DNA of 64,000 nucleotides from DASSLY01 sp035689185 (GTDB lineage Bacteria > Actinomycetota > Actinomycetes > Actinomycetales > Dermatophilaceae). The notes beneath the pieces were generated by a model. That model did no database searches. It was given only the letters and a program-made list of their open reading frames with translations, and was not told the origin of the DNA. Numbering within the stretch: the first letter of the stretch is position 1; each line of letters starts with the position of its first letter. The translations under genes were made by a program, and so were the position numbers. The DNA lies in NCBI GenBank assembly GCA_035689185.1, contig DASSLY010000096.1, forward strand, positions 1 to 64,000, read 5' to 3'. Positions 1 through 8,779 of the stretch are shown piece after piece.

Positions 1-304
1 GAAAGCCGACCACCGGGCCTGCCCGGTTTCCCGCAACGGCACGCCCCCCCGCAACGGTACGTCCCGATGGTGCAGGAAATCCCGGCACCCAGCCCACTGG
101 AAGCATTCCTCCACCGGCACCTCGCCGCATAATCGTCGGCCACCTGCATTACATTGAGATACTTGGCAGCAACCACTTAGGTAATGTGCTCGCGAGGTTC
201 CTTGTGCCGGCATCCTGGTCGCGGTCGTGCCCGTCGCCTGGTCGTCCGCGCGTTCGCCGGGCTCGAACCGCGACTTACGCGGTTCCTCGGACAATCTCCC
301 ACAA
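1..304. other. Left edge, no confident gene
   Basis: No recognisable gene lies here. An open frame runs in from the window edge to a TAA at 130-132 and could be the last 43 residues of a gene that starts outside, but it is proline-rich and matches nothing I know. Two near-identical 13-bp units (CCGCAACGGCACG and CCGCAACGGTACG) occur at about 31-62. I see no complete tRNA or other RNA gene. Confidence 0.4.
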
Positions 305-330
305 GGAGGCCCCCATCTGAGGGGCCCTCC
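305..330 (-). terminator. Probable terminator of the PHA synthase gene
   Basis: GGAGGCCCCC and GGGGCCCTCC pair across a short loop with one bulged base, about 40 bp past the PHA synthase stop codon. The trailing U-tract on the minus strand is weak, as is common in high-GC bacteria. Confidence 0.5.
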
Positions 331-368
331 GTGTCAAGAGTTCTGGCGAGTCAGGTCCGTCGTTCCGG

Positions 369-2078
369 TCAGGTGTGGATGTACTGACCTGGCCCGTCAT
401 AGAGCACGGGGTAGCGCTCACTGCCCATCAAAGGCGGGTCGACCAGGGGTCCAGCCACCTGGCTTGACCAGGTTGCCCAGTCCACCCACCACGAGCCGGC
501 GTGCCGCGTCGCCTGCTCGCGCCATTGCGCCGCCGTCGCCGGCAGGTCGTCGCCGGACATGAACCAGCCCTTGGGGCTCGGCGGGTTGACGATGCCGGCG
601 ATGTGACCGCCACTGCTAAGGATGAAGCGCACCGGGCCGGACAGCAGCCGGGTCGCCGCGTACGCCGACGACCACGGGACGATGTGGTCGTTCTCCGCGC
701 CGACGACGTAGGTCTGCTGCTTGATCTCGTCGAGCCGGATGATCTCACCGGCCAACTCCAGCTCACCCTTGGCCAACCGGTTCTCGACGTAGAAGTTCCG
801 CAGGTAGAACGAGTGCATCGCGGCCGGCATACGGGTGCTGTCCGCGTTCCAGGCCAGGATGTCGAAGGCGGGGGGCTTCTGGCCCATCAGCCAGTTGGAC
901 ACCACGTAGCTGAAGATAAGGTCGTTCGCACGGAGCACGTCGAAGGTGCCCGCCATCGAGGCGCCCTTGAGGTGGCCTTCCTTGGCCATCTGCTTCTCCA
1001 GCCGGTCCACCGTCCTGGCATCGGTGAAGACGCGCAGCGCGCCGGGCTCGCTGTAGTCGAGCAGGGTGTTGAGCAACGTCAGGTTCCCCACCCGGGTGTC
1101 GCCGGCCGCGGAAAGGTACGCGGCCGTGATGGCCGTCATCGCTCCGCCGAGACACAGGCCGACGATGTCAACGGTCTCCGCCCCGGTGATGTCCTGGATC
1201 ACGTCCAGCGCTTGGTGCGGGCCGTTGATCAGGTAGTCGTCCATCGTGACGGCGGACATCTCCGCCGAGGGGTTGCGGTAGCTGATGGCGAACACGGTCC
1301 GGTTGTGCCGGACCGCCCACTCGATGAAGCTGCGCCCCGGCGCGAGGTCCATCACGTAGTACTTGTTGATCCACGGCGGGCTGCACAGCAGCGGCGCCGC
1401 GTGCACCTGCGGGGTCTGCGGCGCGTACTGCAGCACCTCCATCAGCTCGTTGCGGTAGACCACCTTCGCCGGCGTGGCGGCCAGGTTCTCACCGAGGACG
1501 AACGGGCTGGTGTCCACCTGGCGGGGGCGTCCGTTGTTGTGCAGCAGGTCGTCGAGGAATGCGAGCGCGCCGTCGGTGAGGCTCTTGCCGCCGGTGTCGA
1601 AGGCGCGCTTCAGCGCGGCGGGGTTGGTCGCGAGGAAGTTCGTCGGAGCCAGCGCGTCGGCCATCAGGCTCACGGCGAGATGCGCCTTCTCGTTGTTGAG
1701 CGGGTCTAGACCCGCTCCGTCAACCAGGTCGGTGGTGAGTTGACGGAAGACGTTGTAGGCGACCCGGATGGAGTAGAACCACGGGTTGTCCGTCCACGCG
1801 GCGTCGCTGAACCTGCGGTCCTTGGGGTCCAGCGGGACGGGAGCGGCGACGTCGCGCCCAAGCCACCTGGTCAACGCCAGCGCGGGAATGGGGGCCAGGC
1901 GCGCAGTCAAGGTGGTCGCGGCCGCAAGGAGCGTGGTCGGGTTCGACGCGAGGTGGCGCATGGCCAAGCCCAGGGCACGGCCGAACTCCGCGGTGTCGGG
2001 GCTCTCGACCAGGTCTGACTCGGGGGCGAGCGCCCCCGCCGCGCGATCGGCGATGTCCCACGGTGAGTCGGAAGTCAC
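369..2078 (-). CDS. phaC: Poly(3-hydroxyalkanoate) synthase
   Basis: This enzyme polymerises hydroxyacyl-CoA into polyhydroxyalkanoate storage granules. The protein of about 569 residues has the PhaC N-terminal region followed by an alpha/beta-hydrolase core. The lipase-like box GLCLGG places the nucleophilic cysteine near residue 309. A late GAENDHIVPW segment supplies the catalytic aspartate and SSGGHIAG supplies the histidine, completing the Cys-Asp-His triad of the family. The length fits class I/II synthases that need no PhaE or PhaR partner. I chose the GTG at 2078 because a GAGAGGGA ribosome site precedes it; an ATG-type start 25 codons upstream lacks one. No phaA, phaB, phasin or depolymerase gene is adjacent, so monomer supply must come from elsewhere. 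Confidence 0.93.
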   Translation of the reverse strand: MTSDSPWDIADRAAGALAPESDLVESPDTAEFGRALGLAMRHLASNPTTLLAAATTLTARLAPIPALALTRWLGRDVAAPVPLDPKDRRFSDAAWTDNPWFYSIRVAYNVFRQLTTDLVDGAGLDPLNNEKAHLAVSLMADALAPTNFLATNPAALKRAFDTGGKSLTDGALAFLDDLLHNNGRPRQVDTSPFVLGENLAATPAKVVYRNELMEVLQYAPQTPQVHAAPLLCSPPWINKYYVMDLAPGRSFIEWAVRHNRTVFAISYRNPSAEMSAVTMDDYLINGPHQALDVIQDITGAETVDIVGLCLGGAMTAITAAYLSAAGDTRVGNLTLLNTLLDYSEPGALRVFTDARTVDRLEKQMAKEGHLKGASMAGTFDVLRANDLIFSYVVSNWLMGQKPPAFDILAWNADSTRMPAAMHSFYLRNFYVENRLAKGELELAGEIIRLDEIKQQTYVVGAENDHIVPWSSAYAATRLLSGPVRFILSSGGHIAGIVNPPSPKGWFMSGDDLPATAAQWREQATRHAGSWWVDWATWSSQVAGPLVDPPLMGSERYPVLYDGPGQYIHT

Positions 2079-2393
2079 GGGGTCCCTCTCTGGTCGGCCA
2101 GGCGGCACCCGCGGGCGCGCGCTCGACGGCTGCTTTGCCTGCAGCCTCGACAAAAGTACCGCCGTGGTAGCGGTTCCCCCGCAGCGGTGTCCGGCGCCGG
2201 GCGCGGGCGTGCGGCATACCAGCCGGGACGGTACCCAGGCCGCTGTCGCCGTGCCGCTGGCCGATGCCCGGGTTCACGCGTGCTGACCTGCGACGACGTC
2301 GAGCGCGGTGACGGGAGAGCAGACGCGGCCCCGATCAGCGGCGTGCAGCGATGTCGGCGTTCCGCTGGTCGGAACCGAGCGGCTCACCGCCGG
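2079..2393. other. 315-bp spacer upstream of phaC
   Basis: This is the presumed promoter region of phaC, lying between two minus-strand genes. It is GC-rich. I see no gene, no clear -10/-35 pair and no convincing operator. Confidence 0.35.
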
Positions 2394-3170
2394 TCAGCGG
2401 CCGAAGACCTCGATCGTGCCCAGGTCGTCGAACTCCGCTGCCACCGAGACGCCAGCTGTTAGCGGCACCGGCTCGGTCAGCCCGCCCGAGAAGACCAGCC
2501 AACCGGCCCGCAACCGCTCGCCCTTGGCGGCGAGCTCGTTCGCCAGCCAGGCGACCGACTCGGCCGGGTGGCCCATCACCGCGGCCCCGGCCGCGGTGGC
2601 GGTTACCTCGCCGTTGACCCGCAGCACGCAGCCGAGGAGGGACAGGTCCTCGATGTCGTAGGGGGCGCGGATCCGTGGTCCGAGGATGAACGCGCCCGCG
2701 CTCGCGTTGTCCGCCACCACATCGGGGAGCCGGAAGCGGAAGTCTGCGTACCTGGAGTCGAGAACGTCGATCGCGGCGAGGACGGCCTCGGTCGCCGCAA
2801 GCACCGAGGTTACCGTCGCCGGCGCCGCCACGTCGCGCGCGAGCAGGAAGGCGATCTCGGGCTCGACCCGCGGATGGATGAAACGGCTCAGGTCCAGCGA
2901 CTGTCCCGACGGCGACAGCATGCCGCTGGTGACGACTCCGTGCAGCGGGGAGTCGACGTTCATCACCTTCTGCTTCGCGACGCTGGTCAGGCCCAGCTTG
3001 GCGCCGATCACCCGCTCGCCTGCATCGAGGCGGATTTGCACGCCCAGCCGCTGCGCCTCGTAGGCGGCCTCCAGGGCCAGGTCGGGATCCTCGTCGGTGA
3101 ACGGCTGCAGCTCGCGACGTTCGCGAGTCGCCGCCGCAAGCGTCTCAGCGATCTGAGCGGGCTCGGCCAT
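2394..3170 (-). CDS. 2-keto-4-pentenoate hydratase / oxalocrotonate decarboxylase-like protein
   Basis: This member of the MhpD/DmpE/DmpH branch of the fumarylacetoacetase superfamily has about 258 residues. Such enzymes hydrate 2-hydroxypenta-2,4-dienoate, or decarboxylate 4-oxalocrotonate, in meta-cleavage of aromatics using Mg2+ or Mn2+. Visible family features are the IGAKLGLTS segment, the acidic metal-binding stretch HPRVEPEIAFLLARD and the late GDNASAGAFILG-type loop. The ATG at 3170 gives the usual family N-terminus; a GTG at 3185 is an alternative. It is divergent from an AroE-like gene and an amidohydrolase, which suggests a small pathway for an aromatic or cyclic acid. Hydratase and decarboxylase cannot be told apart by eye. 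Confidence 0.82.
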   Translation of the reverse strand: MAEPAQIAETLAAATRERRELQPFTDEDPDLALEAAYEAQRLGVQIRLDAGERVIGAKLGLTSVAKQKVMNVDSPLHGVVTSGMLSPSGQSLDLSRFIHPRVEPEIAFLLARDVAAPATVTSVLAATEAVLAAIDVLDSRYADFRFRLPDVVADNASAGAFILGPRIRAPYDIEDLSLLGCVLRVNGEVTATAAGAAVMGHPAESVAWLANELAAKGERLRAGWLVFSGGLTEPVPLTAGVSVAAEFDDLGTIEVFGR

Positions 3171-3441
3171 GGCTGGAGCCTTCACCGTGCCCCCGGGTTC
3201 GACAACTGCTGGACCGTGAACTGTCGCTGAGCGGAAGCGCGCAGTCTGCGGCGCGCACCGGCAGGCCCCGGGTCACGCCGAGACTGGCCGGTCGCCCCGT
3301 GCCCCTGCTGAACGGGCGGACGTCCTTCCCGCTGGGCAGGAACCGCGAAGCGGTCCGGGTGCGCGCGACAAGTATGGCGACGCGGCACGTGTCCGGGCGG
3401 TCGCTGGCTGGGTCGACGGCGAAGCACACCAGGGAGCGCAC

Positions 3442-4275
3442 ATGATCAGCGGGAAGACCACCTTGATCGCCCACCTCGGCTACCCGACGTTCGCGTTCAA
3501 GTCGCCCATGATCTACAACCCGTGGTTCGACAAGCACGGCATCGACGCGGTCGTCGTGCCCATGGGCGTGCAGGCCCCGGACTACCCCGCGTTCTTTCGC
3601 AGCCTGTTCACCCTGACCAACATTCGCGGCGCCCTGGTCACCATGCCGCACAAGGTCACCACCTGCGGGCTGGTCGACGAGCTCAGCCCGGTCGCCCGGG
3701 TGGCCGGTGCGGCGAACGCGGTCCTGCGCCGCGAGGACGGGACGCTGGTCGGCGACCAGTTCGACGGCGCGGGCTTCGTCCGGGGGGTCGAGCGCAAGGG
3801 CTTTGCGCTGGCGGGAAAGCGGGCCCTGGTCGTCGGCAACGGTGGCGTGGGCTCGCCGATCGCGGCGTCGTTGGCCGCGGCGGAGATCTCGGCCATCGGC
3901 CTGTTCGACCCCAACGCCGAGGCATCCGAGACGCTGGGTCGGCGGCTGTCGGAGCAGTACCCGCAGCTGCAGGTCGCGACCGGATCGAAGGACCCCGAGG
4001 GCTACGACATCGTCGTGAACGCGACCCCGCTCGGGATGAACGACGGCGACCCGCTGCCGATGGACGTGGACCGGATCGCCCCCACCACCTTTGTCGGAGA
4101 GGTGGTCATGAAGCAGACGATCACCCCGTTCCTGGCCGCCGCGCGTAGCAAGGGCTGCCCGATCCAGGTCGGCTCCGACATGCTGTTCGAGATGATCCCG
4201 GCCTACATCGAGTTCTTCGGCTTCGGCGAGGCCACCCCGGAGGAGCTGCGAGCCGTCGCCCAGCTGGCGAGCTGA
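3442..4275 (+). CDS. Shikimate dehydrogenase family protein (AroE-like)
   Basis: This NAD(P)-dependent shikimate/quinate dehydrogenase-type protein has 277 residues. The N-terminal substrate domain has the catalytic lysine in TMPHK (Lys71) and the partner Asn92 and Asp108 in AANAV and GDQFDGAGF. A Rossmann motif VVGNGGVGSP starts near residue 129. The first substrate loop reads GYPTFAFKSP rather than the strict AroE form GxPIxHSxSP, so the substrate may differ from shikimate. Its company, an amidohydrolase downstream and a keto-acid hydratase divergently upstream, argues for a catabolic paralogue rather than the housekeeping aroE. The ATG at 3442 follows a GGGAGCGCAC ribosome site. Confidence 0.85.
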   Translation: MISGKTTLIAHLGYPTFAFKSPMIYNPWFDKHGIDAVVVPMGVQAPDYPAFFRSLFTLTNIRGALVTMPHKVTTCGLVDELSPVARVAGAANAVLRREDGTLVGDQFDGAGFVRGVERKGFALAGKRALVVGNGGVGSPIAASLAAAEISAIGLFDPNAEASETLGRRLSEQYPQLQVATGSKDPEGYDIVVNATPLGMNDGDPLPMDVDRIAPTTFVGEVVMKQTITPFLAAARSKGCPIQVGSDMLFEMIPAYIEFFGFGEATPEELRAVAQLAS

Positions 4276-4343
4276 CGTCCGCCGGTGAGGCCGCGCGCGG
4301 CCCCAGGGCGCGACGGGACGCCGTGCGAAGGCCCGGCCCCCCG

Positions 4344-5168
4344 GTGAGCATCTACGACGAGCCGAAGGTCGACTGTCATCACCACGTCTTCGACCCGGCG
4401 CGGTTCCCCTATGCCGCCGACGCGGCATACCGGCCTGCGGGCCAGGAGATCGGAACAGCTGCGCAGCTGCTGGCCGTCTTTGACGCCTACGGTGTCCGGC
4501 ACGGACTCGTCGTCGGCCCCAACTCCGGCTACGGCGAGGACAACCGTTGTCTCCTGGACGTGCTCGACCTGGGCGGTGGCCGGCTCAAGGGCGCGGCAGT
4601 GGTGCACAACGACGTGTCACGGGAGGAGCTGAAGCGACTCCGTCAGGCCGGGGTTCTCGGCATCACGTTCAACGCCGCGGCGCTCGGGCTGGACTACTAC
4701 GACGACACGGCGGCCCTGTTGGGGATGCTCGCGGACCTCGGCATGTTCGTCGACGTCCAGGTCGAGGCAGACCAGATGGTTGCGCTCGCGCCGATGCTGT
4801 TGCGGTCCGAGGTGCAGGTGCTGGTCGACCACTGCGGCCGCCCTAGGCCCGAAGCCGGCCTGGGGCAGCCGGGTTTCCAGACGTTGCTGCGTCTGGGCCG
4901 CACCGGCCGGGTCGCCGTCAAGCTGTCGGGGATGATCAAGTTCTCCAACCAGGCGTACCCGTTCCGCGACACGTGGCCGTTCGTGGCCGCCCTGGTCGAC
5001 GGCTTCGGCTACGACGCGCTGCTATGGGGATCGGACTGGCCCTTCCTGAGATCCCCCGTGCGAGTCGACTACGGCCCACTCCTGCTCCTGGCCGAGCTGC
5101 TGGCGCCGGACCCGGGCGACCGGCGGAAGCTCATGTGGGAGACACCTCGGCGGCTGTTCGGCTTCTGA
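4344..5168 (+). CDS. Amidohydrolase family 2 protein (PDC lactonase-like)
   Basis: This TIM-barrel metal-dependent hydrolase of about 274 residues belongs to the amidohydrolase-2 / 2-pyrone-4,6-dicarboxylate lactonase group. Signs are the N-terminal metal motif DCHHHVFD, the VDHCGRP strand with a histidine ligand, and the C-terminal LLWGSDWPF motif carrying the catalytic aspartate. Members hydrolyse lactones or decarboxylate cyclic acids in aromatic degradation. I prefer the GTG at 4344 (AAGG 12 nt upstream); a GTG at 4323 is possible. It lies 68 bp after the AroE-like gene on the same strand, probably in one transcript. Confidence 0.82.
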   Translation: MSIYDEPKVDCHHHVFDPARFPYAADAAYRPAGQEIGTAAQLLAVFDAYGVRHGLVVGPNSGYGEDNRCLLDVLDLGGGRLKGAAVVHNDVSREELKRLRQAGVLGITFNAAALGLDYYDDTAALLGMLADLGMFVDVQVEADQMVALAPMLLRSEVQVLVDHCGRPRPEAGLGQPGFQTLLRLGRTGRVAVKLSGMIKFSNQAYPFRDTWPFVAALVDGFGYDALLWGSDWPFLRSPVRVDYGPLLLLAELLAPDPGDRRKLMWETPRRLFGF

Positions 5169-5173
5169 GCCGC

Positions 5174-5197
5174 AGAGCCCGCCGCCGGGACGGCGAG
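5174..5197. repeat. 24-bp direct repeat, left copy
   Basis: This copy is identical to 9450-9473. It starts 5 bp after the amidohydrolase stop and contains a small hairpin (CGCCG/CGGCG arms). With the right copy it exactly brackets the transporter-kdpD-kdpE block. It could be a reused terminator or a scar of module insertion. Confidence 0.7.
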
Positions 5198-5210
5198 GCG
5201 CTAGGACGGC

Positions 5211-5255
5211 GTCAAGGATCGCGGCCCCGGCGTCAGGATCGCGTCAAGATTGCTG
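5211..5255 (+). promoter_or_regulatory. Triple direct-repeat operator upstream of the KimA-like gene
   Basis: Three direct repeats of the form GTCAAGGATCG occur: GTCAAGGATCG at 5211, GTCAGGATCG at 5232 and GTCAAGATTG at 5243. The start-to-start spacings are 21 and 11 bp, close to two and one helical turns. Such phased direct repeats are typical sites for OmpR-family response regulators, so the KdpE-like protein encoded downstream is the obvious candidate binder. This assignment is an inference. Confidence 0.5.
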
Positions 5256-5288
5256 CTGCGGAGCCGCCGCGACGGTTTTGCTGGTGGC

Positions 5289-7268
5289 ATGCACACGCTG
5301 GCCACGGTCCCGAAGCGGCTGCTGCTCGGCCGTCCGCTGAGAAGCACCCGGCTGGGCGAGACCCTGTTGCCGAAGAAGCTCGCCCTACCCGTCTTCTGCA
5401 GCGACCCGCTGTCGTCCAACGCCTATGCCACCGAGGAGATCCTGCTCATGCTCAGCCTGGGCGGGCTGTCGCTGCTGAGGCTGGCTCCCTGGGTGGCCGC
5501 CGTGGTGGTGATGCTCCTGGTGGTGGTGGTGCTGTCGTACCGGCAGACCTGTCACGCATACCCGGACGGCGGCGGCGCGTATGCGGTGAGCCGCGCCAAC
5601 TTGGGCCGGAACGCGGCCCTGGTTGCCGCCAGCGCCCTGCTTGTCGACTACGTGCTGACCGTTGCCGTCTCGGTGGCCGCCGGCGTGGCCAACATCATCT
5701 CCGCGGTCCCGGCGTTGAGCCCGCACGCCGTCGGCATGTCCGTGGGCCTGATCGGCCTGCTGGCCCTGATGAACCTCCGCGGCATCAAAGAGTCGGGCAG
5801 TGTCTTCGCAATTCCCACGTACGGATTCGTCGTGTGCGTGTTCGCCATGCTCGGGTGGGGGTTCTACCGCACTGCCAGCGGCAGCACCCCGGTCGCGGAG
5901 TCGGCGGCGCTCGGCTTGCAGGCCGAGCAGGGCGTCGGCGGTCTGTTGCTGGTCGGCCTGGTCCTTCGCGCGTTCGCGTCGGGCTGCACCGCCCTGACCG
6001 GGGTGGAGGCCGTCAGCAACGGCGTGCCGAACTTCAAGAAGCCCAAGAGCGACAACGCGGCAGCGACGCTGGGGATCATGGGCGCGCTCACCGTGGCCAT
6101 GTTCGCCGGCATCACCGCGATGGCGCTGCTCACCCGCGTGCACGTCGCGCCGGAGGCAACGGCCCTGGTCGGCGCACCGCCGGGGTACATCCAACGCACC
6201 GTCATCGCCCAGATCTCCTCGGCGGTCTTCGGCGACGCCTCGGCGGGCTTCTATGCGGTGCAGGCATTCACGGCTGCGATCCTCATCCTCGCCGCGAACA
6301 CCGCGTTCAACGGGTTCCCGATCCTGGCTTCGATCCTGGGCCAGGACGGGTTCCTGCCACGGCAGTTCGCCCGACGTGGTGACAGGTTGGTCTACTCCAA
6401 CGGCGTGCTGATCCTCACCGCGCTGGCCGTCGCGCTGATCTGGGCCTTCGCTGCCAGCACGACCCGGCTGATCCAGCTGTACATCATCGGGGTGTTCGTC
6501 TCGTTCACGCTGAGCCAGGCAGGCATGGTGAGGCACTGGACGAGGCTCCTGCGGCGAGGTGAGGCACGTGGGGACCGGCAGTCGATGCGCCGTTCGCGGG
6601 CCATCAACGCCGTGGGCGCGGTGTTCACCGCGGTCGTCCTCATCGTTGTGCTGGTCACCAAGTTCACCCACGGGGCCTGGATCGTCGTGATCGCCATGCC
6701 CGTGGTGTTCGCGGTCATGACCGGCATCCGGCGCCACTACGACCTGGTGGCGGTCGAGCTGAGGCCGACACCGGAGGGGATGCTTCTGCCCAGTCGCATT
6801 CACGCAATCGTGCTCGTCTCCAAGGTCAACACTCCGGCGCTGCGCGCCGTGGCGTTCGCCCGGGCCACCCGGCCCAGCACCCTGACGGCGGTCACGGTCC
6901 GCACGAACAACCAGGAGACGGACCAGCTCACGCGCGACTGGGTGGACCGCGACATCCCGGTCCCGCTGGTCATCTTGGACTCGGCCTACCGCGACCTCAC
7001 CCGGCCGATCCTGGACCACATCACCCAGCTCGGCGCCCGCCACCCGCGCGACGTCGTCTCGGTCTTCATCCCTGAGTACGTTGTGGGGCACTGGTGGGAG
7101 CACCTACTGCACAACCAGAGCGCGTTGCGGATCAAAGCCCGGCTGCTGTTCCAGCGCGGCGTCATGGTCACCAACGTGCCCTGGCAACTCGGGTCGGCAG
7201 AGGCGGCCGAGGCCCGGCGGGAACTGGGCGCCCGGCATGCCGGTCGGCGCAGCCGGACCGCAGCCTGA
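5289..7268 (+). CDS. APC-superfamily permease, KimA-like potassium transporter
   Basis: This membrane protein of about 659 residues has roughly twelve transmembrane segments followed by a cytosolic C-terminal domain of about 200 residues. The N-terminal stretch DPLSSNAYATEEILLML and the following hydrophobic helices match the KimA/YdaO branch of the amino-acid permease superfamily, whose characterised member is a high-affinity K+ importer; many relatives are annotated simply as amino-acid permeases. The adjacent KdpD/KdpE-like pair supports potassium or osmotic control. The ATG at 5289 was preferred over an upstream TTG because it gives the family N-terminus. The upstream phased repeats are the likely control site. 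Confidence 0.8.
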   Translation: MHTLATVPKRLLLGRPLRSTRLGETLLPKKLALPVFCSDPLSSNAYATEEILLMLSLGGLSLLRLAPWVAAVVVMLLVVVVLSYRQTCHAYPDGGGAYAVSRANLGRNAALVAASALLVDYVLTVAVSVAAGVANIISAVPALSPHAVGMSVGLIGLLALMNLRGIKESGSVFAIPTYGFVVCVFAMLGWGFYRTASGSTPVAESAALGLQAEQGVGGLLLVGLVLRAFASGCTALTGVEAVSNGVPNFKKPKSDNAAATLGIMGALTVAMFAGITAMALLTRVHVAPEATALVGAPPGYIQRTVIAQISSAVFGDASAGFYAVQAFTAAILILAANTAFNGFPILASILGQDGFLPRQFARRGDRLVYSNGVLILTALAVALIWAFAASTTRLIQLYIIGVFVSFTLSQAGMVRHWTRLLRRGEARGDRQSMRRSRAINAVGAVFTAVVLIVVLVTKFTHGAWIVVIAMPVVFAVMTGIRRHYDLVAVELRPTPEGMLLPSRIHAIVLVSKVNTPALRAVAFARATRPSTLTAVTVRTNNQETDQLTRDWVDRDIPVPLVILDSAYRDLTRPILDHITQLGARHPRDVVSVFIPEYVVGHWWEHLLHNQSALRIKARLLFQRGVMVTNVPWQLGSAEAAEARRELGARHAGRRSRTAA

Positions 7269-7282
7269 CCCCCCTTGAGGGC

Positions 7283-8779
7283 ATGAGCCGCCTGAGCCCG
7301 CCCATGCCACTGTGCGACGCTGCCAGGATGACCAAGGTCCCGCTCATCGGCGGAGCCGACCATCGCGGCGCCGACTCGGGTCTGGCACTGCCGCCGCCTG
7401 TCGGCGGCGTGTCGCGCGCCCGCCGCTGGTCCGGGATCGCGCTGCTCGGGGCGGGCCTGCCCGCGCTCACAGCCGGCCTGGTCGGCGTCCGCGACAGGAT
7501 CGGGCTGGACAGTGTCCTGCTCATCTACCTGCTCGCCGTGGTGGTTACCGCCGTGGTCGGTGGCGTGCTGCCGGCCATCGTGGCTGCGCTCGCCTCGTTC
7601 CTGCTGGCCAACTGGTTCCTCACCCCGCCCTACCACACGTTCGTCGTCGCTCAACGGGACCAGCTCATCGCGCTGGCGGTTTTCGTCGCCGCAGCCGTCC
7701 TGGTCAGCCTCACCGTCGAGGTCGGCGCGCGGGACAGGGCGGCAGCCGCGCGGAACCGGATGGAGGTCGGCCTCATCTCCCGCCTCAGCACCGGGGAGGC
7801 CGACGGCCGCTCGGTCGAGGCGCTGCTCCGCCAGGTGCAGACCACGTTCGCGATGACGTCGGTGGCACTGGTCGACGGCACCGGCGACACCGCCCGCGAG
7901 GTCGCCTCGGTGGGTCCACCGCATACGGGTACTGCCACCGTCAGCCTGCCCACCGCCAACGGGCTCACGTTGACCGCATACGGGCCGGAGGTGTTCGCCC
8001 AGGACCATCGGCTGCTTCGGGTGCTGGCCGCGACCACCGCACGCGCCTGGGAGGAGAGACGACTAACCCAGCAGGCCGAACGCGCCGAGCGGCTCGCCGA
8101 GACCGACCGGCTTCGCTCGTCGCTGCTCGCGGCGGTCAGCCACGACCTGCGCACTCCGTTGGCCGGCATCAAGGCCGCCGTCTCCGGGCTCCGGCAACCC
8201 GACATCACCTGGGCGCACGAGGAGCAGCAGGAGCTGCTGGGCACCATTGAGGTCTCCGCGGACCGCCTCGGGGACCTGATCTCCAACTTGCTGGCGATGA
8301 GCCGGCTGCGCGCTGGCGAGCTGTCCGTGCAACTCGGCCCGGTGGCGCTCGACGAGGTGGTCGCCCGCGCCCTGCTCGGGTCGCCGGTCAGCGTGCGTGC
8401 CGACATCCCCGACGACCTGCCGCTGATCCTCGCCGACTCAGGGCTGCTGGAACGTGTCATCGCGAACCTGATCGCCAACGCCTGCCGATACAGCCCCGCT
8501 GACCGGCCGGTGCAGCTGCACGCCCGGGTCGGCCGCAGCAACGGTCACCGGGCCGTCCTGCTCAGCGTGAGCGACCATGGCCCAGGGGTGACACCAGCAC
8601 ACTGGGAGCAGATGTTCCAACCGTTCCAACGCCTCGGGGACCGCGACAACCGCACCGGCGTCGGCCTGGGCTTGGCCATCGCTCGCGGCTTCTGTGAGGC
8701 GATGGGCGCCACCATCACCCCGTCCACGACGGACGGCGGCGGCCTGACGATGACCGTCGCCGTCCCCATGGCCCAGTGA
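7283..8779 (+). CDS. KdpD-like sensor histidine kinase lacking the KdpD N-terminal domains
   Basis: This membrane histidine kinase has about 498 residues. It has a four-helix DUF4118 (KdpD-type) membrane region at roughly residues 50-145, a GAF-like region to about 255, a HisKA domain with VSHDLRTPL (phospho-His287) and an HATPase domain with N-box NLIANACRYSP and G-box GVGLGLAIARG. Canonical KdpD carries about 400 extra N-terminal residues (KdpD sensor and USP domains), which are absent. The start is uncertain: the ATG at 7283 has GAGG very close upstream, and the ATG at 7328 is an alternative. The gene overlaps the regulator by 4 bp and sits 14 bp after the transporter, so all three are probably one operon. 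Confidence 0.87.
   Translation: MSRLSPPMPLCDAARMTKVPLIGGADHRGADSGLALPPPVGGVSRARRWSGIALLGAGLPALTAGLVGVRDRIGLDSVLLIYLLAVVVTAVVGGVLPAIVAALASFLLANWFLTPPYHTFVVAQRDQLIALAVFVAAAVLVSLTVEVGARDRAAAARNRMEVGLISRLSTGEADGRSVEALLRQVQTTFAMTSVALVDGTGDTAREVASVGPPHTGTATVSLPTANGLTLTAYGPEVFAQDHRLLRVLAATTARAWEERRLTQQAERAERLAETDRLRSSLLAAVSHDLRTPLAGIKAAVSGLRQPDITWAHEEQQELLGTIEVSADRLGDLISNLLAMSRLRAGELSVQLGPVALDEVVARALLGSPVSVRADIPDDLPLILADSGLLERVIANLIANACRYSPADRPVQLHARVGRSNGHRAVLLSVSDHGPGVTPAHWEQMFQPFQRLGDRDNRTGVGLGLAIARGFCEAMGATITPSTTDGGGLTMTVAVPMAQ

Noticed and set aside
1..132. Possible C-terminal tail of a gene entering from the left
   Set aside because: Only 43 codons are visible, proline-rich, with no family likeness, so it was not called as a gene.
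5198..5288. ydaO-type c-di-AMP riboswitch before the KimA-like gene
   Set aside because: The leader of about 120 bp is too short and lacks the conserved blocks. Phased direct repeats explain the region better.
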